Assembly (NCBI RefSeq): GCF_037026685.1
Contig: NZ_JBANET010000012.1
Location: forward strand, 1-64,000
Source: Orrella sp037026685
Lineage (GTDB): Bacteria; Pseudomonadota; Gammaproteobacteria; Burkholderiales; Burkholderiaceae_B
Direction: 5' to 3'
DNA length: 64,000 bases
Each line of letters starts with the position of its first letter. Within the stretch, counting starts at the first letter, position 1. The notes below the pieces were generated by a model that was not told the origin of the DNA, did not search any database, and saw only the letters and a list, made by a program, of their open reading frames with translations. A program made the translations under genes and the position numbers. This document shows, in pieces, positions 26,741 through 35,389 of this stretch.

Positions 26741-28102
26741 ATGAAAGCCTTGCGCCAGCGCCTGGCCCGCCTGCATCCGGACCACCGCCGCATCGCCTCG
26801 GGGGCGTTCCGGGTCGCCATCTTCCTGGTGCTGGGCAAGGCGGCCGGCGCCTTCAAGGAAATGGCCGTGGCCTACCGCTACGGCGTCAGCGACGCGGTCG
26901 ATGCCTACCAGTTCACGCTGACCATGGCGACCTGGCTGCCGGTGACCGCGGTCAGCGTGCTGTCGGTGGTGCTGATACCGGTGCTGGTGCGCGTGAACCG
27001 CAGCGCCGAGGCGGACCGGGCCCGTTTCGTGGGCGAGCTGCAGATGCTGGCCCTGGTGCTCGCGCTGGCCCTGGGGGCGCTGACCTGGCTGGCCTGGCCG
27101 CTGGTGCTGCAGGTGGTGGGCAGCGGGCTGTCCGAGAACGTGCAGGCCATGTCGCGCCAGCTGCTGTGGGCCTTCGCGCCGGTGGCCGCCTTCACGCTGC
27201 TGGCCGGCATCAGCGCGGCGCGCCTGCGCGCGCGCGAGCGCCATGTGAATACGCTGCTTGACAGCGTGCCGGCGGTGGCGGTGCTGGCCTGGGTGATGCT
27301 GGCCTTCAATGCCCAGGGCGTGGGGCCGCTGCTGTGGGGCACGCTGGTGGGCTTTGCCGTGCAGGCCGCCTGGCTGGCCTGGCTGGCCGCGCGCGCCGAC
27401 GGCGCATGGGGCCGGCCGCTGTGGGGCATGCGTTCGGCGCACTGGCCCGAGGTCATGAAGGCGGCCGGGGTCATGCTGATCGGCCAGGTGGCCATGAGCT
27501 TCGTGGGCCCCATCGACCAGTACACCGCGGCCAACCTGGGCCAGAACGCCAATGCCACGCTGGGCTATGCCGCGCGGCTGCTCTCGCTGCTGCTGGGCAT
27601 CGGGGCGGTGTCGGTGGGCCGGGCCGCGCTGCCCGTGCTGGCCGACGTGCAAAGCCGCGGCGAGGTGCATCGCGCCCGCGCCATGGCGCTGAAGTGGTCG
27701 GCCCTGATGGTCCTGGCCGGCGCCGGCGCGGTGGCGGTGGGCTGGGTGCTGGCCCCTTGGGGCGTGGCCTTCCTGTTCGAGCGCGGCGCCTTCACCGCCC
27801 AGGATACCCAGGCCGTGGCCGGCGTGCTGCGCTGGGGCATGCTGCAATTGCCTTTCTACTTCGGCGTGCTGGTGCTGGTGCAGCTGCTGGCCAGCCAGAA
27901 CCGCTACCGCATCATGGCGCTGATCGCCGTGGCCAATTTTGGCCTGAAGGCCGTGCTCAACCCGGTGCTGGCGCCCCTCATGGGCACCGCGGGCATCATG
28001 CTGGCAACCAGCCTGATGTACCTGCTGTCCTATGTCTGCTATGTGTTCGCCGCGCTGCGCCCGCCGCCGGCGGCCGCCGTTTCCAAGGGAGAGTCCGCAT
28101 GA
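26741..28102 (+). CDS. MurJ/MVF-family lipid-linked oligosaccharide flippase
   Basis: 453 residues with about 12-14 membrane segments. Similarity to the MurJ (MviN) superfamily shows in the first helix region (GKAAGAFKEMAVAYRYGVSDAVDAYQ) and in VLFERGAFTAQDT-like text around residue 350 (FLFERGAFTAQDTQAV). In a glycan cluster such a protein most likely flips the lipid-linked product rather than lipid II. It overlaps the next glycosyltransferase by four bases (ATGA). No Wzy polymerase accompanies it, so a short non-polymerised unit is possible. Confidence 0.85.
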   Translation: MKALRQRLARLHPDHRRIASGAFRVAIFLVLGKAAGAFKEMAVAYRYGVSDAVDAYQFTLTMATWLPVTAVSVLSVVLIPVLVRVNRSAEADRARFVGELQMLALVLALALGALTWLAWPLVLQVVGSGLSENVQAMSRQLLWAFAPVAAFTLLAGISAARLRARERHVNTLLDSVPAVAVLAWVMLAFNAQGVGPLLWGTLVGFAVQAAWLAWLAARADGAWGRPLWGMRSAHWPEVMKAAGVMLIGQVAMSFVGPIDQYTAANLGQNANATLGYAARLLSLLLGIGAVSVGRAALPVLADVQSRGEVHRARAMALKWSALMVLAGAGAVAVGWVLAPWGVAFLFERGAFTAQDTQAVAGVLRWGMLQLPFYFGVLVLVQLLASQNRYRIMALIAVANFGLKAVLNPVLAPLMGTAGIMLATSLMYLLSYVCYVFAALRPPPAAAVSKGESA

Positions 28103-29292
28103 GCGCAGATCCTATCGCCGCGGCGGCGCAGGGGCTGCCGCAACGCATCCTGATCCTTATCCACTCGCTGCACGGCGGCGGCGCCGAGCGCGTGGCCGCA
28201 GACCTGAGCGCGCAATGGGCCCGGGCCGGCGCCGAGGTCACGCTGGTGACGCTGGCCGGGGCCGACAAGGATGTCTACGCGCTGCACCCGGACGTGCGGC
28301 GGGTGGCGCTGGGCATGGCCGGCGACAGCGGCGGCGGGATGCGCGGCCTGCTGGCCAACCTGCGCCGGGTGCGGGCCTTGCGGCTGCGCATCGTGGCCAG
28401 CCGGGCGCAAGTGGTGCTGGGCATGATGACCACGGCATCGGTGCTGGCCGTGCTGGCCGCGCGCGGGCTGCCGGTGCGGGTGATCGCCACCGAGCATACC
28501 CATCCGCCCTCGCAGTCGCTGTCCCGGCTGTGGCGCCAACTGCGCCGCTATGCCTATCCGCGCGCCCACCGGGTGGTGGCGCTGACCCGCGATACCGCGC
28601 GCTGGATCGAGACGCACGTGCCCGGTTCGCGCCTGGCGGTGATTCCCAATCCCGTGCACTGGCCCTTGCAGCACGAGCCGCCGGTGGTGGCGCCGCCGCC
28701 GGCCGGCCCGCGCATCCTGCTGGCGGTGGGCCGGCTGCACCGGGACAAGGGCTTTGACATGCTGCTGCAGGCCTATGCGCGCATCGCCGCACGTTTTCCG
28801 GACTGGCACCTGGTCATCCTGGGCGAGGGCGCCGAGCGGGCCGCGCTGGCCGCGCAGATCGCGCGGCTGGGCCTGGACGGGCGCGTCAGCCTGCCCGGGC
28901 GCGTGGGCAACATGGACCAATGGTATGCGCGCGCCGACCTTTACGTGCTCAGCTCGCGCGTCGAAGGCCTGTCCAATACCCTGCTCGAAGCCATGGCCAG
29001 CGGGCTGGCCGCCGTGGCCTTCGATTGCGAGACCGGCCCGCGCGAGATCGTGCGCGATGGCGTGGACGGCGTGCTGGTGCGTCCGGCCGCCGACGAACAG
29101 GCCCTGGCGCAGGCGCTGGCCGGGGTGATGGGCGACGAGGGCCGCCGCGCGGCCCTGGCCGCCCAGGCCGTGCAGGTGCGCGAGCGCTTCTCGGTCGAGC
29201 GCGTATTGGGGCTGTGGCGCCAGGTGCTGGCCGGCGGCCCCGCAACGGCGCGCGTGCCCGCCGGCGGCGGCGCGTCCCCTTCCGACAGCTAG
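28099..29292 (+). CDS. Glycosyltransferase family 4
   Basis: 397 residues, GT-B fold. The N-terminal domain starts ILILIHSLHGGGAERVAADLS. The C-terminal donor domain has LAVGRLHRDKGFDMLLQAYARIA and the E-x7-E region SSRVEGLSNTLLEAMASGLAAVAFDCETGPREIV. It is a retaining enzyme using a nucleotide-sugar; donor and acceptor are unknown. The start codon overlaps the flippase stop. The C-terminal tail of about 15 residues is Gly/Ala/Pro-rich and not part of the fold. Confidence 0.88.
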   Translation: MSADPIAAAAQGLPQRILILIHSLHGGGAERVAADLSAQWARAGAEVTLVTLAGADKDVYALHPDVRRVALGMAGDSGGGMRGLLANLRRVRALRLRIVASRAQVVLGMMTTASVLAVLAARGLPVRVIATEHTHPPSQSLSRLWRQLRRYAYPRAHRVVALTRDTARWIETHVPGSRLAVIPNPVHWPLQHEPPVVAPPPAGPRILLAVGRLHRDKGFDMLLQAYARIAARFPDWHLVILGEGAERAALAAQIARLGLDGRVSLPGRVGNMDQWYARADLYVLSSRVEGLSNTLLEAMASGLAAVAFDCETGPREIVRDGVDGVLVRPAADEQALAQALAGVMGDEGRRAALAAQAVQVRERFSVERVLGLWRQVLAGGPATARVPAGGGASPSDS

Positions 29293-29307
29293 ATCAGGAA
29301 AGCCATC

Positions 29308-31221
29308 ATGTGCGGAATCGTTGGAATCTGGGGCGCCATGCCCGACAAGCGGCGATATGTCGAGTCCGGCTGCACGCGCATGCGCCACCGCGGGCCCGAC
29401 TCGAACGGCTACTGGGAGGACGAGGCCGCCGAGCTGGCCTTCGGCCACGTGCGCCTGGCCATCCAGGATCTTTCGCCGGCCGGCCACCAGCCCATGATCT
29501 CGGCCTGCGGGCGCTACGTGCTGGTGCTCAACGGCGAGATCTACAACCACCTGGAGCTGCGCGAGCGCCTGGCCGCCGCCAGCCTGGCGCCGGACTGGCG
29601 CGGCCATTCGGATACCGAGACCCTGCTGGCCTGCTTTGCCGGCCTGGGAGTGCAGGCCACCTTGCAGGCGACGGTGGGCATGTTCGCGCTGGCGCTGTGG
29701 GACCGCGCCACCCAGAAGCTGGTGCTGGCGCGCGACCGCATGGGCGAGAAGCCGCTGTACTACGGCTATGCCCAGGGCGCGCTGGTGTTCGGCTCGGAAC
29801 TGAAGGCGCTGGCCGGCGTGCCCGGCTTCGGCGCGCGCATCGACCGGCGCGCGCTGACGCTGCTGATGCGCCACAACTACATTCCCGCGCCCTGGTGCAT
29901 CTACGAGGGCATCGCCAAGCTCATGCCCGGCACCTGGATCGAAGTGCTGCCCGGCGACATGCGCCGGCGCGACATGCCCGAGCCGCGCGCCTATTGGTCG
30001 GTGCGCGAGGCGGCCCACAATGCGCGCCAGACGCCGCTGCGCTTTGCCTCGGACGAGCAGGCCGTGGACGGGCTCGAGGCGGTGCTGTCCAAGGCGGTGG
30101 CCGGCCAGATGCTGTCGGACGTGAGCCTGGGCGCCTTCCTGTCCGGCGGCATCGATTCGTCCACCATCGTGGCGCTGATGCAGGCGCAAAGCAGCCAGCC
30201 GGTGCGCACCTTCGCCATCGGCTTTCACGAGAAGGGCTACAACGAGGCCGAGCATGCCAAGGCGGTGGCGCGCCACCTGGGCACGGACCACACCGAACTG
30301 TACGTGACCGCGCAGGACGCCCTGGCCGTGGTGCCGGGGCTGGCCGATATCTACGACGAGCCCTTTGCCGACTCCTCGCAGATTCCCACCACGCTGGTGG
30401 CGCGCATGGCGCGCCGCGACGTGACCGTGGCGCTGTCGGGCGACGGCGGCGACGAGCTGTTCGGGGGCTACCAGCGCTATTTCCGCGTCAAGAACTGGTG
30501 GGACAAGTGCTCGCGCGTGCCCGTGCCGCTGCGCGTGCCGCTGGGCATGATGCTGTCCGGCACCGCGCGCCTGCCCGGCAAGGGCGACTGGCGCGGCAAG
30601 GTGGGCAAGATGGGCGAGCTGCTGCAGTCGCGCAGCAAGCCCGAGTTCTACCGGCATTTCGTGTCCTACTGGCTCGACCCGGCCAGCGCGGTGGTCGATG
30701 GCGGCGAGCCGGACACGCCGTTTTCCGCGCCCTTCCAGGGCAGCACCTACGACGCCATGATGGAGCTGGACGCGGCCACCTACCTGCCCGACGACATCCT
30801 GGTCAAGGTGGACAGGGCCGCCATGTCGGTCAGCCTGGAAACCCGCGTGCCCATGCTGGACCACCGGGTCTACGAGTTCGCCTGGAGCCTGCCGCTGTCC
30901 TTCAAGATCCGGCGCGGCCAGGGCAAGTGGGTGCTGCGCCAGCTCTTGTATCGCCACGTGCCGCAGGCGCTGGTCGACCGTCCCAAGAAGGGCTTCGGCG
31001 TGCCGCTGGCGGCGTGGCTGCGCGGGCCGCTGCGCGATTGGGCCCACGCGCTGCTGGACGAATCGCGGCTGCGCCAGCAGGGCCTGTTCCAGCCCGAGCC
31101 CATCCTGCGCAAATGGCGCGAGCACGCCTCGGGTCATCGCGACTGGAGCACCCATCTGTGGGGCGTGCTGATGACGCAGGCCTGGCTGGACCGCTATCGC
31201 GCCGATGCCAAGGAGCCATGA
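29308..31221 (+). CDS. asnB: Asparagine synthase-like glutamine amidotransferase
   Basis: 637 residues. Cys2 (MCGIVGIWG) is the N-terminal nucleophile of the class II glutaminase domain. The C-terminal synthetase domain has the ATP pyrophosphatase loop S279-GGIDSS and LSGDGGDELFGGY. The longer form of this family is common in glycan loci, where it amidates a uronic acid carboxyl (as proposed for WbpS-type proteins) rather than making asparagine. Here it follows a HexNAcA-forming gene pair, so amidation of that sugar is the simplest reading. 15 bp separate it from the preceding glycosyltransferase. Confidence 0.88.
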   Translation: MCGIVGIWGAMPDKRRYVESGCTRMRHRGPDSNGYWEDEAAELAFGHVRLAIQDLSPAGHQPMISACGRYVLVLNGEIYNHLELRERLAAASLAPDWRGHSDTETLLACFAGLGVQATLQATVGMFALALWDRATQKLVLARDRMGEKPLYYGYAQGALVFGSELKALAGVPGFGARIDRRALTLLMRHNYIPAPWCIYEGIAKLMPGTWIEVLPGDMRRRDMPEPRAYWSVREAAHNARQTPLRFASDEQAVDGLEAVLSKAVAGQMLSDVSLGAFLSGGIDSSTIVALMQAQSSQPVRTFAIGFHEKGYNEAEHAKAVARHLGTDHTELYVTAQDALAVVPGLADIYDEPFADSSQIPTTLVARMARRDVTVALSGDGGDELFGGYQRYFRVKNWWDKCSRVPVPLRVPLGMMLSGTARLPGKGDWRGKVGKMGELLQSRSKPEFYRHFVSYWLDPASAVVDGGEPDTPFSAPFQGSTYDAMMELDAATYLPDDILVKVDRAAMSVSLETRVPMLDHRVYEFAWSLPLSFKIRRGQGKWVLRQLLYRHVPQALVDRPKKGFGVPLAAWLRGPLRDWAHALLDESRLRQQGLFQPEPILRKWREHASGHRDWSTHLWGVLMTQAWLDRYRADAKEP

Positions 31222-31266
31222 AACACAGCGGGCCGTTGCGGGCGGCCCGCGCAAGAAGGAAACACG

Positions 31267-32415
31267 ATGAAGATCCTCATGCTGGTCAGCTCGATGCACG
31301 CGGGCGGCGCCGAGCGCGTGGCCGCCACCCTGGTCAACGCCTGGGCCGAACGCGGCGACGAGGTCACGCTGCTGCCCACCTATTCGGACAAGGGTTCCTG
31401 CTTTTATCCGGTCTCGGACGACGTGGCGCTGGTCTGGCTGGCCGACCTGGCCCGGGTGCGGGGCGGCGGGCCGGCGGCCGCGGCGCGGCGCCTGCTGGCG
31501 CTGCGCCGCTACATCGCGCAGGCCAGGCCCGACGTGGTGGTGTCCTTCCTGACCAACGTCAACGTCGCGGCCATCCTTGCCACGCGCGGGCTCGGGATTC
31601 CGGTGATCGCCTGCGAGCGCACCAATCCAGCCGCCGGCGCCGGCGTGGGCGCCTTGCTGGGCGCGGCGCGGCGCCTGGCCTACCCCCTGGCCGAACTGGT
31701 CACGGTGCAGGCCCAGGCCACCGTGGCGCCGTTTCGCCAGATGGTGCCGGGCCTGCGGGCCATGGCGGTGATCCCCAATCCCCTGCCGCCCGAGCTGGCG
31801 GCCGCGCCGGTGGCAGCACGGCTGCCGGCAGTGGACGAGCGCCGGCGGCTGATGGCCATGGGCCGGCTGGTCCCGAGCAAGCAGTTCGACCTGCTGATCG
31901 ATGTCTACGCGCAGCTGGCGCCCGCGCATCCGCGCTGGGATCTGTGCATCTGGGGGGAGGGGCCGGACCGCGACGCCTTGCAGGCGCGCATCGACGGCCT
32001 GGGCCTGGCCGGGCGCATCACGCTGGCCGGGCGCACCGAAACGCCCTGGCAGGCGCTGGCCGAAGGCGATGCCTTCGTGCTGACCTCGGCCCTGGAGGGA
32101 TTTCCCAATGTGCTGCTCGAGGCCATGGCGCTGGGCCTGCCTTGCGCGGCCTTCGACTGCCCCAGCGGCCCGCGCGAAATGAGCCGCGACGGCCAGGATG
32201 CGCTGCTGGTGCCCAATGGCGACCGCCAGGCGCTGCGCCAGGCGCTGGAGCGGCTGATGGGCGATGCGGCCTTGCGCGTGGCGCTGGCCGAACAGGGTGC
32301 GCGCTCGGTGCGCGAGCGCTATGCCCTGCCTGCCGTGCTGCGGCAGTGGGACGCGTTGTTCGCGCAGGTCGGCGCCGCGCCCGCCAACTCCAAGCAGGAG
32401 ACGACCCATGACTGA
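31267..32415 (+). CDS. Glycosyltransferase family 4
   Basis: 382 residues, GT-B fold. MKILMLVSSMHAGGAERVAATLVNAWAERGDEV begins the acceptor domain; AMGRLVPSKQFDLLIDVYAQL begins the donor domain; SALEGFPNVLLEAMALGLPCAAFDCPSGPREM is the E-x7-E motif. It is similar in arrangement to the enzyme at 28099-29292 and may be an old duplicate. AAGGAAACACG precedes the ATG. It overlaps the start of the next glycosyltransferase by eight bases. Its sugar specificity is not readable. Confidence 0.88.
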   Translation: MKILMLVSSMHAGGAERVAATLVNAWAERGDEVTLLPTYSDKGSCFYPVSDDVALVWLADLARVRGGGPAAAARRLLALRRYIAQARPDVVVSFLTNVNVAAILATRGLGIPVIACERTNPAAGAGVGALLGAARRLAYPLAELVTVQAQATVAPFRQMVPGLRAMAVIPNPLPPELAAAPVAARLPAVDERRRLMAMGRLVPSKQFDLLIDVYAQLAPAHPRWDLCIWGEGPDRDALQARIDGLGLAGRITLAGRTETPWQALAEGDAFVLTSALEGFPNVLLEAMALGLPCAAFDCPSGPREMSRDGQDALLVPNGDRQALRQALERLMGDAALRVALAEQGARSVRERYALPAVLRQWDALFAQVGAAPANSKQETTHD

Positions 32416-34720
32416 GGCCGACCGCCAGCGCTTGCGGGTATTGCACGTCATTACCGGACTGGGGCAGGGCGGCGCCGAGGCCGTGCTGCTGCGCCTGGTG
32501 CTGGGCGCGCCCGATCCTTCCCTGCATACCGTGGTCTCGCTGACCGACGAGGGCGTGCACGGCGAGCGGCTGCGCGCCGCCGGGGCGCAGGTGCTGGCCC
32601 TGGACATGCCGCGCGGGCGGCTGACCCTGCCGGGTTTCCTGGCCTTGCGCCGGCGCATCCGCAAGGACAGGCCCGACGTGGTGCAGACCTGGATGTACCA
32701 CGCCGACCTGGTGGGCGGGCTGGCCGCCCGCATGGCTGGCGTGCGGGCCATCGCCTGGGGGGTGCGCAACTCGGGCGCCCACCTGGAAAAAAGCAGCTTC
32801 TCGGCCCGCATGGTGCTGCGCCTTTGCGCGCGGCTGTCCGGTTGGCTGCCGGCCGCCATCGTCTATTGCGCCGAGCAGGCACGGGTGCGCCACGAGGCCC
32901 TGGGCTACGCGCCGGACAAGTCGGTCCTGATCCAGAACGGCTACGACCTGTCGCGCTTCGCGCCCGATCCGGCCGCGCGCGAGCGGCTGCGCCAGCGCTG
33001 GGGCCTGGCGCCGGCAACGGTGCTGCTGGGCTGCGTGGCCCGCTGGGATCCGCTCAAGGACCATGACAACCTGCTGGGCGCGCTGGCCGCGCTCAAGGCG
33101 CAGGGCCAGGCGCGCGACCTGCGCTGCGTGCTGGTGGGCCGCGGCATGGACCAGGCCAATACCGCCCTGGTCGGCCGCATCCGCGCCCTGGACCTGCAGG
33201 ACGTGCTGATCCTGGCCGGTCCCAGCGACGACGTGCCGGGCGTGATGAACGCGCTGGACGTGCACGTGCTGTCCAGCCGCGCCGAGGGCTTTCCGAACGT
33301 GGTGGCCGAGGCCATGGCCTGCGGCACCCCTTGCGTGGCCACCGACGTGGGCGACGCGGCGGCCATCGTGGGCGAGACGGGCTGGGTGGTGCCGCCCGAA
33401 GACAGCCGGGCGCTGGCCGGCGGCATCCAGGCCGCGCTGGCCGCCCTGGCCGAGCGCGGCAGGCAGGCTCTGGGCGCGGCCGCGCGTGAGCGCGTGCAGC
33501 AGCGCTACGGCCTGCCGGTGATGCTGGCGGCCTATACGGACGTGTGGCGGCGCCTGGCCCGGCGCGATCCGCTGCGGGCCGGGCGCGCGCCCGAGCGCCT
33601 GCTGTTCGTGGTCAACAACCCGGCCTTCTTCCTCTCGCACCGCCTGCCGCTGGCGCTGGGCGCGCAGGCCGCGGGCTTCCAGGTGCACGTGGCCACCATG
33701 GACGGCGATACCGTGCCCGTCATTCGCAGCCACGGCATGGCGCATCACGTGCTGCCGCTCTCGCGCAGCGGCAGCAACCCCTTGCAGGAGCTGCGTTCGC
33801 TATGGGCCATGTGGCGGCTGATGCGGCGCCTGCGTCCCCGCGTGGCGCACCTGGTGACGATCAAGCCCGTGCTCTACGGCGGCATCGCCGCGCGCCTGGC
33901 CGGCGTGCACGGCATGGTGGCCGCGATCTCGGGCCTGGGCTTCGTGTTCATGCGCAAGAAGGAGGGCGTGGATCTCTTGCGCACCGTGGTCGTGGCCTTG
34001 TACCGCCTGGCGCTGGGGCACCGCAACAGCCGCGTGATCTTCCAGAACGCGGCCGACCGCGACACGCTGCTGGCGCTGGGCGTGGTGCGCGCCGGCCAGG
34101 TGGTGCTGGTCCGCGGGGCGGGGGTGGACCTGGCCGAGTTTCCGGCCACGCCCGAGCCGCCCGCGCCGCCAGTCAAGGTGCTGATGGTGGGCCGGCTGCT
34201 GCGCGACAAGGGCGTGCACGAATACGTCCAGGCGGCGCGGCTGTCGGCGCAGCGCGGCGCGCCCGTGCAGTGGCTGCTGGCCGGCAGCCCCGACCCGGGC
34301 AATCCGGCCTCGGTCACCGACGAGCAGGTGCGCCAATGGCAGGCCGAGGGCCACGTGCAGTTCCTGGGCGAGCGGCGCGACATCGCGCAGCTGTACGCCC
34401 AGTCGCATATCGCGGCGCTGCCTTCCTACCGCGAGGGGCTGCCGCGTTCGCTGATCGAGGCGGCCGCCTGCGCGCGCGCGGTGGTGACCACCGACGTGCC
34501 GGGCTGCCGCGACGCCATCGAACCGGGCCGCACCGGCTTGCTGGTGCCGGTGCGCGATGGCCAGGCGCTGGCCGACGCGGTGCTGCGGCTGGCCGACGAT
34601 GCGCCGCTGCGCCGGGGGATGGGGCAGGCCGGGCGGGAGCTGGCCGAACGGGCGTTCGATATCCGGCATGTGGTCGAGGTGCACCTGGAGGTGTATCGGA
34701 TGCTGGCGGATTATCGGTGA
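32408..34720 (+). CDS. Double glycosyltransferase: two GT4 enzymes fused in one chain
   Basis: 770 residues holding two complete GT-B enzymes. Domain 1 (about 8-385): LRVLHVITGLGQGGAEAVLL start, CVARWDPLKDHDNL, and SSRAEGFPNVVAEAMACGTPCVATD. Domain 2 (from about 396): LLFVVNNPAFFLSHRLPLAL start, VTIKPVLYGGIAARLAGV, GRLLRDKGVHEYVQAARL, and SYREGLPRSLIEAAACARAVVTTD. Each half has its own E-x7-E donor site, so both may be active and add two sugars in turn. The reading frame is open through the junction (around 33560-33600), with no stop or frameshift. It is the last gene of the cluster. Confidence 0.9.
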   Translation: MTEADRQRLRVLHVITGLGQGGAEAVLLRLVLGAPDPSLHTVVSLTDEGVHGERLRAAGAQVLALDMPRGRLTLPGFLALRRRIRKDRPDVVQTWMYHADLVGGLAARMAGVRAIAWGVRNSGAHLEKSSFSARMVLRLCARLSGWLPAAIVYCAEQARVRHEALGYAPDKSVLIQNGYDLSRFAPDPAARERLRQRWGLAPATVLLGCVARWDPLKDHDNLLGALAALKAQGQARDLRCVLVGRGMDQANTALVGRIRALDLQDVLILAGPSDDVPGVMNALDVHVLSSRAEGFPNVVAEAMACGTPCVATDVGDAAAIVGETGWVVPPEDSRALAGGIQAALAALAERGRQALGAAARERVQQRYGLPVMLAAYTDVWRRLARRDPLRAGRAPERLLFVVNNPAFFLSHRLPLALGAQAAGFQVHVATMDGDTVPVIRSHGMAHHVLPLSRSGSNPLQELRSLWAMWRLMRRLRPRVAHLVTIKPVLYGGIAARLAGVHGMVAAISGLGFVFMRKKEGVDLLRTVVVALYRLALGHRNSRVIFQNAADRDTLLALGVVRAGQVVLVRGAGVDLAEFPATPEPPAPPVKVLMVGRLLRDKGVHEYVQAARLSAQRGAPVQWLLAGSPDPGNPASVTDEQVRQWQAEGHVQFLGERRDIAQLYAQSHIAALPSYREGLPRSLIEAAACARAVVTTDVPGCRDAIEPGRTGLLVPVRDGQALADAVLRLADDAPLRRGMGQAGRELAERAFDIRHVVEVHLEVYRMLADYR

Positions 34721-34746
34721 GCGTGGCTGCTTGTCGTTGAGGCCGG

Positions 34747-34775
34747 TTTGGGTTTGGGCTTGGGCTTGGGTTTGG
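34747..34775 (+). repeat. TTTGGG/CTTGGG hexamer run (G-quadruplex motif)
   Basis: Four GGG runs (34750-34752, 34756-34758, 34762-34764, 34768-34770) with three-base loops, starting about 27 bases after the stop of the double glycosyltransferase. This is the canonical G3-N3 quadruplex pattern and would also be present in the mRNA 3' end. Confidence 0.7.
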
Positions 34776-34786
34776 ACCGCTTGCCT

Positions 34787-35310
34787 GACGGCCTTCGGGG
34801 CCGGTAGGGGCGTCGGGCTCATGCTGTCGCGTGCGGCGCGGTTGCGCCGCGCCCGCGACAGAAATCGCCCGCCACCCCCACCGGCCCCGAAGGCCTCCTT
34901 GGTCGTATGTCTGGTCTACCGCTGGCGGCTTGGCCGTTCTTGCCTGCTAGCGTCGCGGCCCCTCATTGAAGAAGATATTGTGGTGCCGCTCAAGCGGGTC
35001 GCCCAGGCTCCCCTTCTTTCGCTTTCGACCGCGGTATGCGATGGCAGGGGCGTTCGGGCAAGCCCGAAGATTTCAGGGGCCAACGACATCGGCTGGCGTG
35101 GCGATGGTTCGAGGCCCCGGGCCACAACGCCGCATACCGCCACGCCTTCAATGGCCCGTTCGCCCCTGAAATCTTCGTCCCAGCCCAGTGCCCCTACTCC
35201 TCAATTTCCGCGGTCGAAAGCGAAAGAAGGGGAGCCTGGGCGACCCGCTTGATCGGCACCGCAAGATCTTTCTCTTTCCAGATGAGGCGGCAGCGGAATG
35301 CAAGAACGAC
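34787..35310. repeat. Long imperfect inverted-repeat element, copy B
   Basis: Same family as 1-770. Left arm 34787-35080, right arm 35162-35310, so the right arm lacks the outer block. A 44-base stretch (34991-35034) is repeated exactly in inverse at 35208-35251. Other hairpins: 34833-34850 (GCGGCGC, loop GGTT) and a 16-bp inverted pair GGCCTTCGGGGCCGGT (34790-34805) with its complement at 34880-34895. GAAGATTTCAGGGGC (35066-35080) pairs with 35162-35176. It fills the gap between two convergent genes, with no gene of its own from 34721 to 35389. Confidence 0.88.
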
Positions 35311-35389
35311 TCCAGTCGCAGCGTCGAGCCATCCCACGACTCCACAGATAACCCGCTTAAAGGATACCCCCCTCAAACAAAACAGCCGC

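Noticed and set aside
26741..28102. Calling the flippase murJ (peptidoglycan lipid II flippase)
   Set aside because: It lies inside a glycan cluster and is shorter than typical MurJ, so a flippase for the cluster's own product is more likely.
31218..32411. ATG at 31218 with AAGGAG nearby, opening a frame after the asparagine synthase gene
   Set aside because: The frame runs out of phase with the clear glycosyltransferase at 31267 and has no recognisable protein content.
28039..32859. A 1606-codon open frame antisense to the glycan cluster, and similar long antisense frames such as 3239-6421
   Set aside because: High-GC DNA keeps opposite frames open. The plus-strand proteins have clear family motifs throughout, while these frames give low-complexity His/Arg/Gly-rich text.
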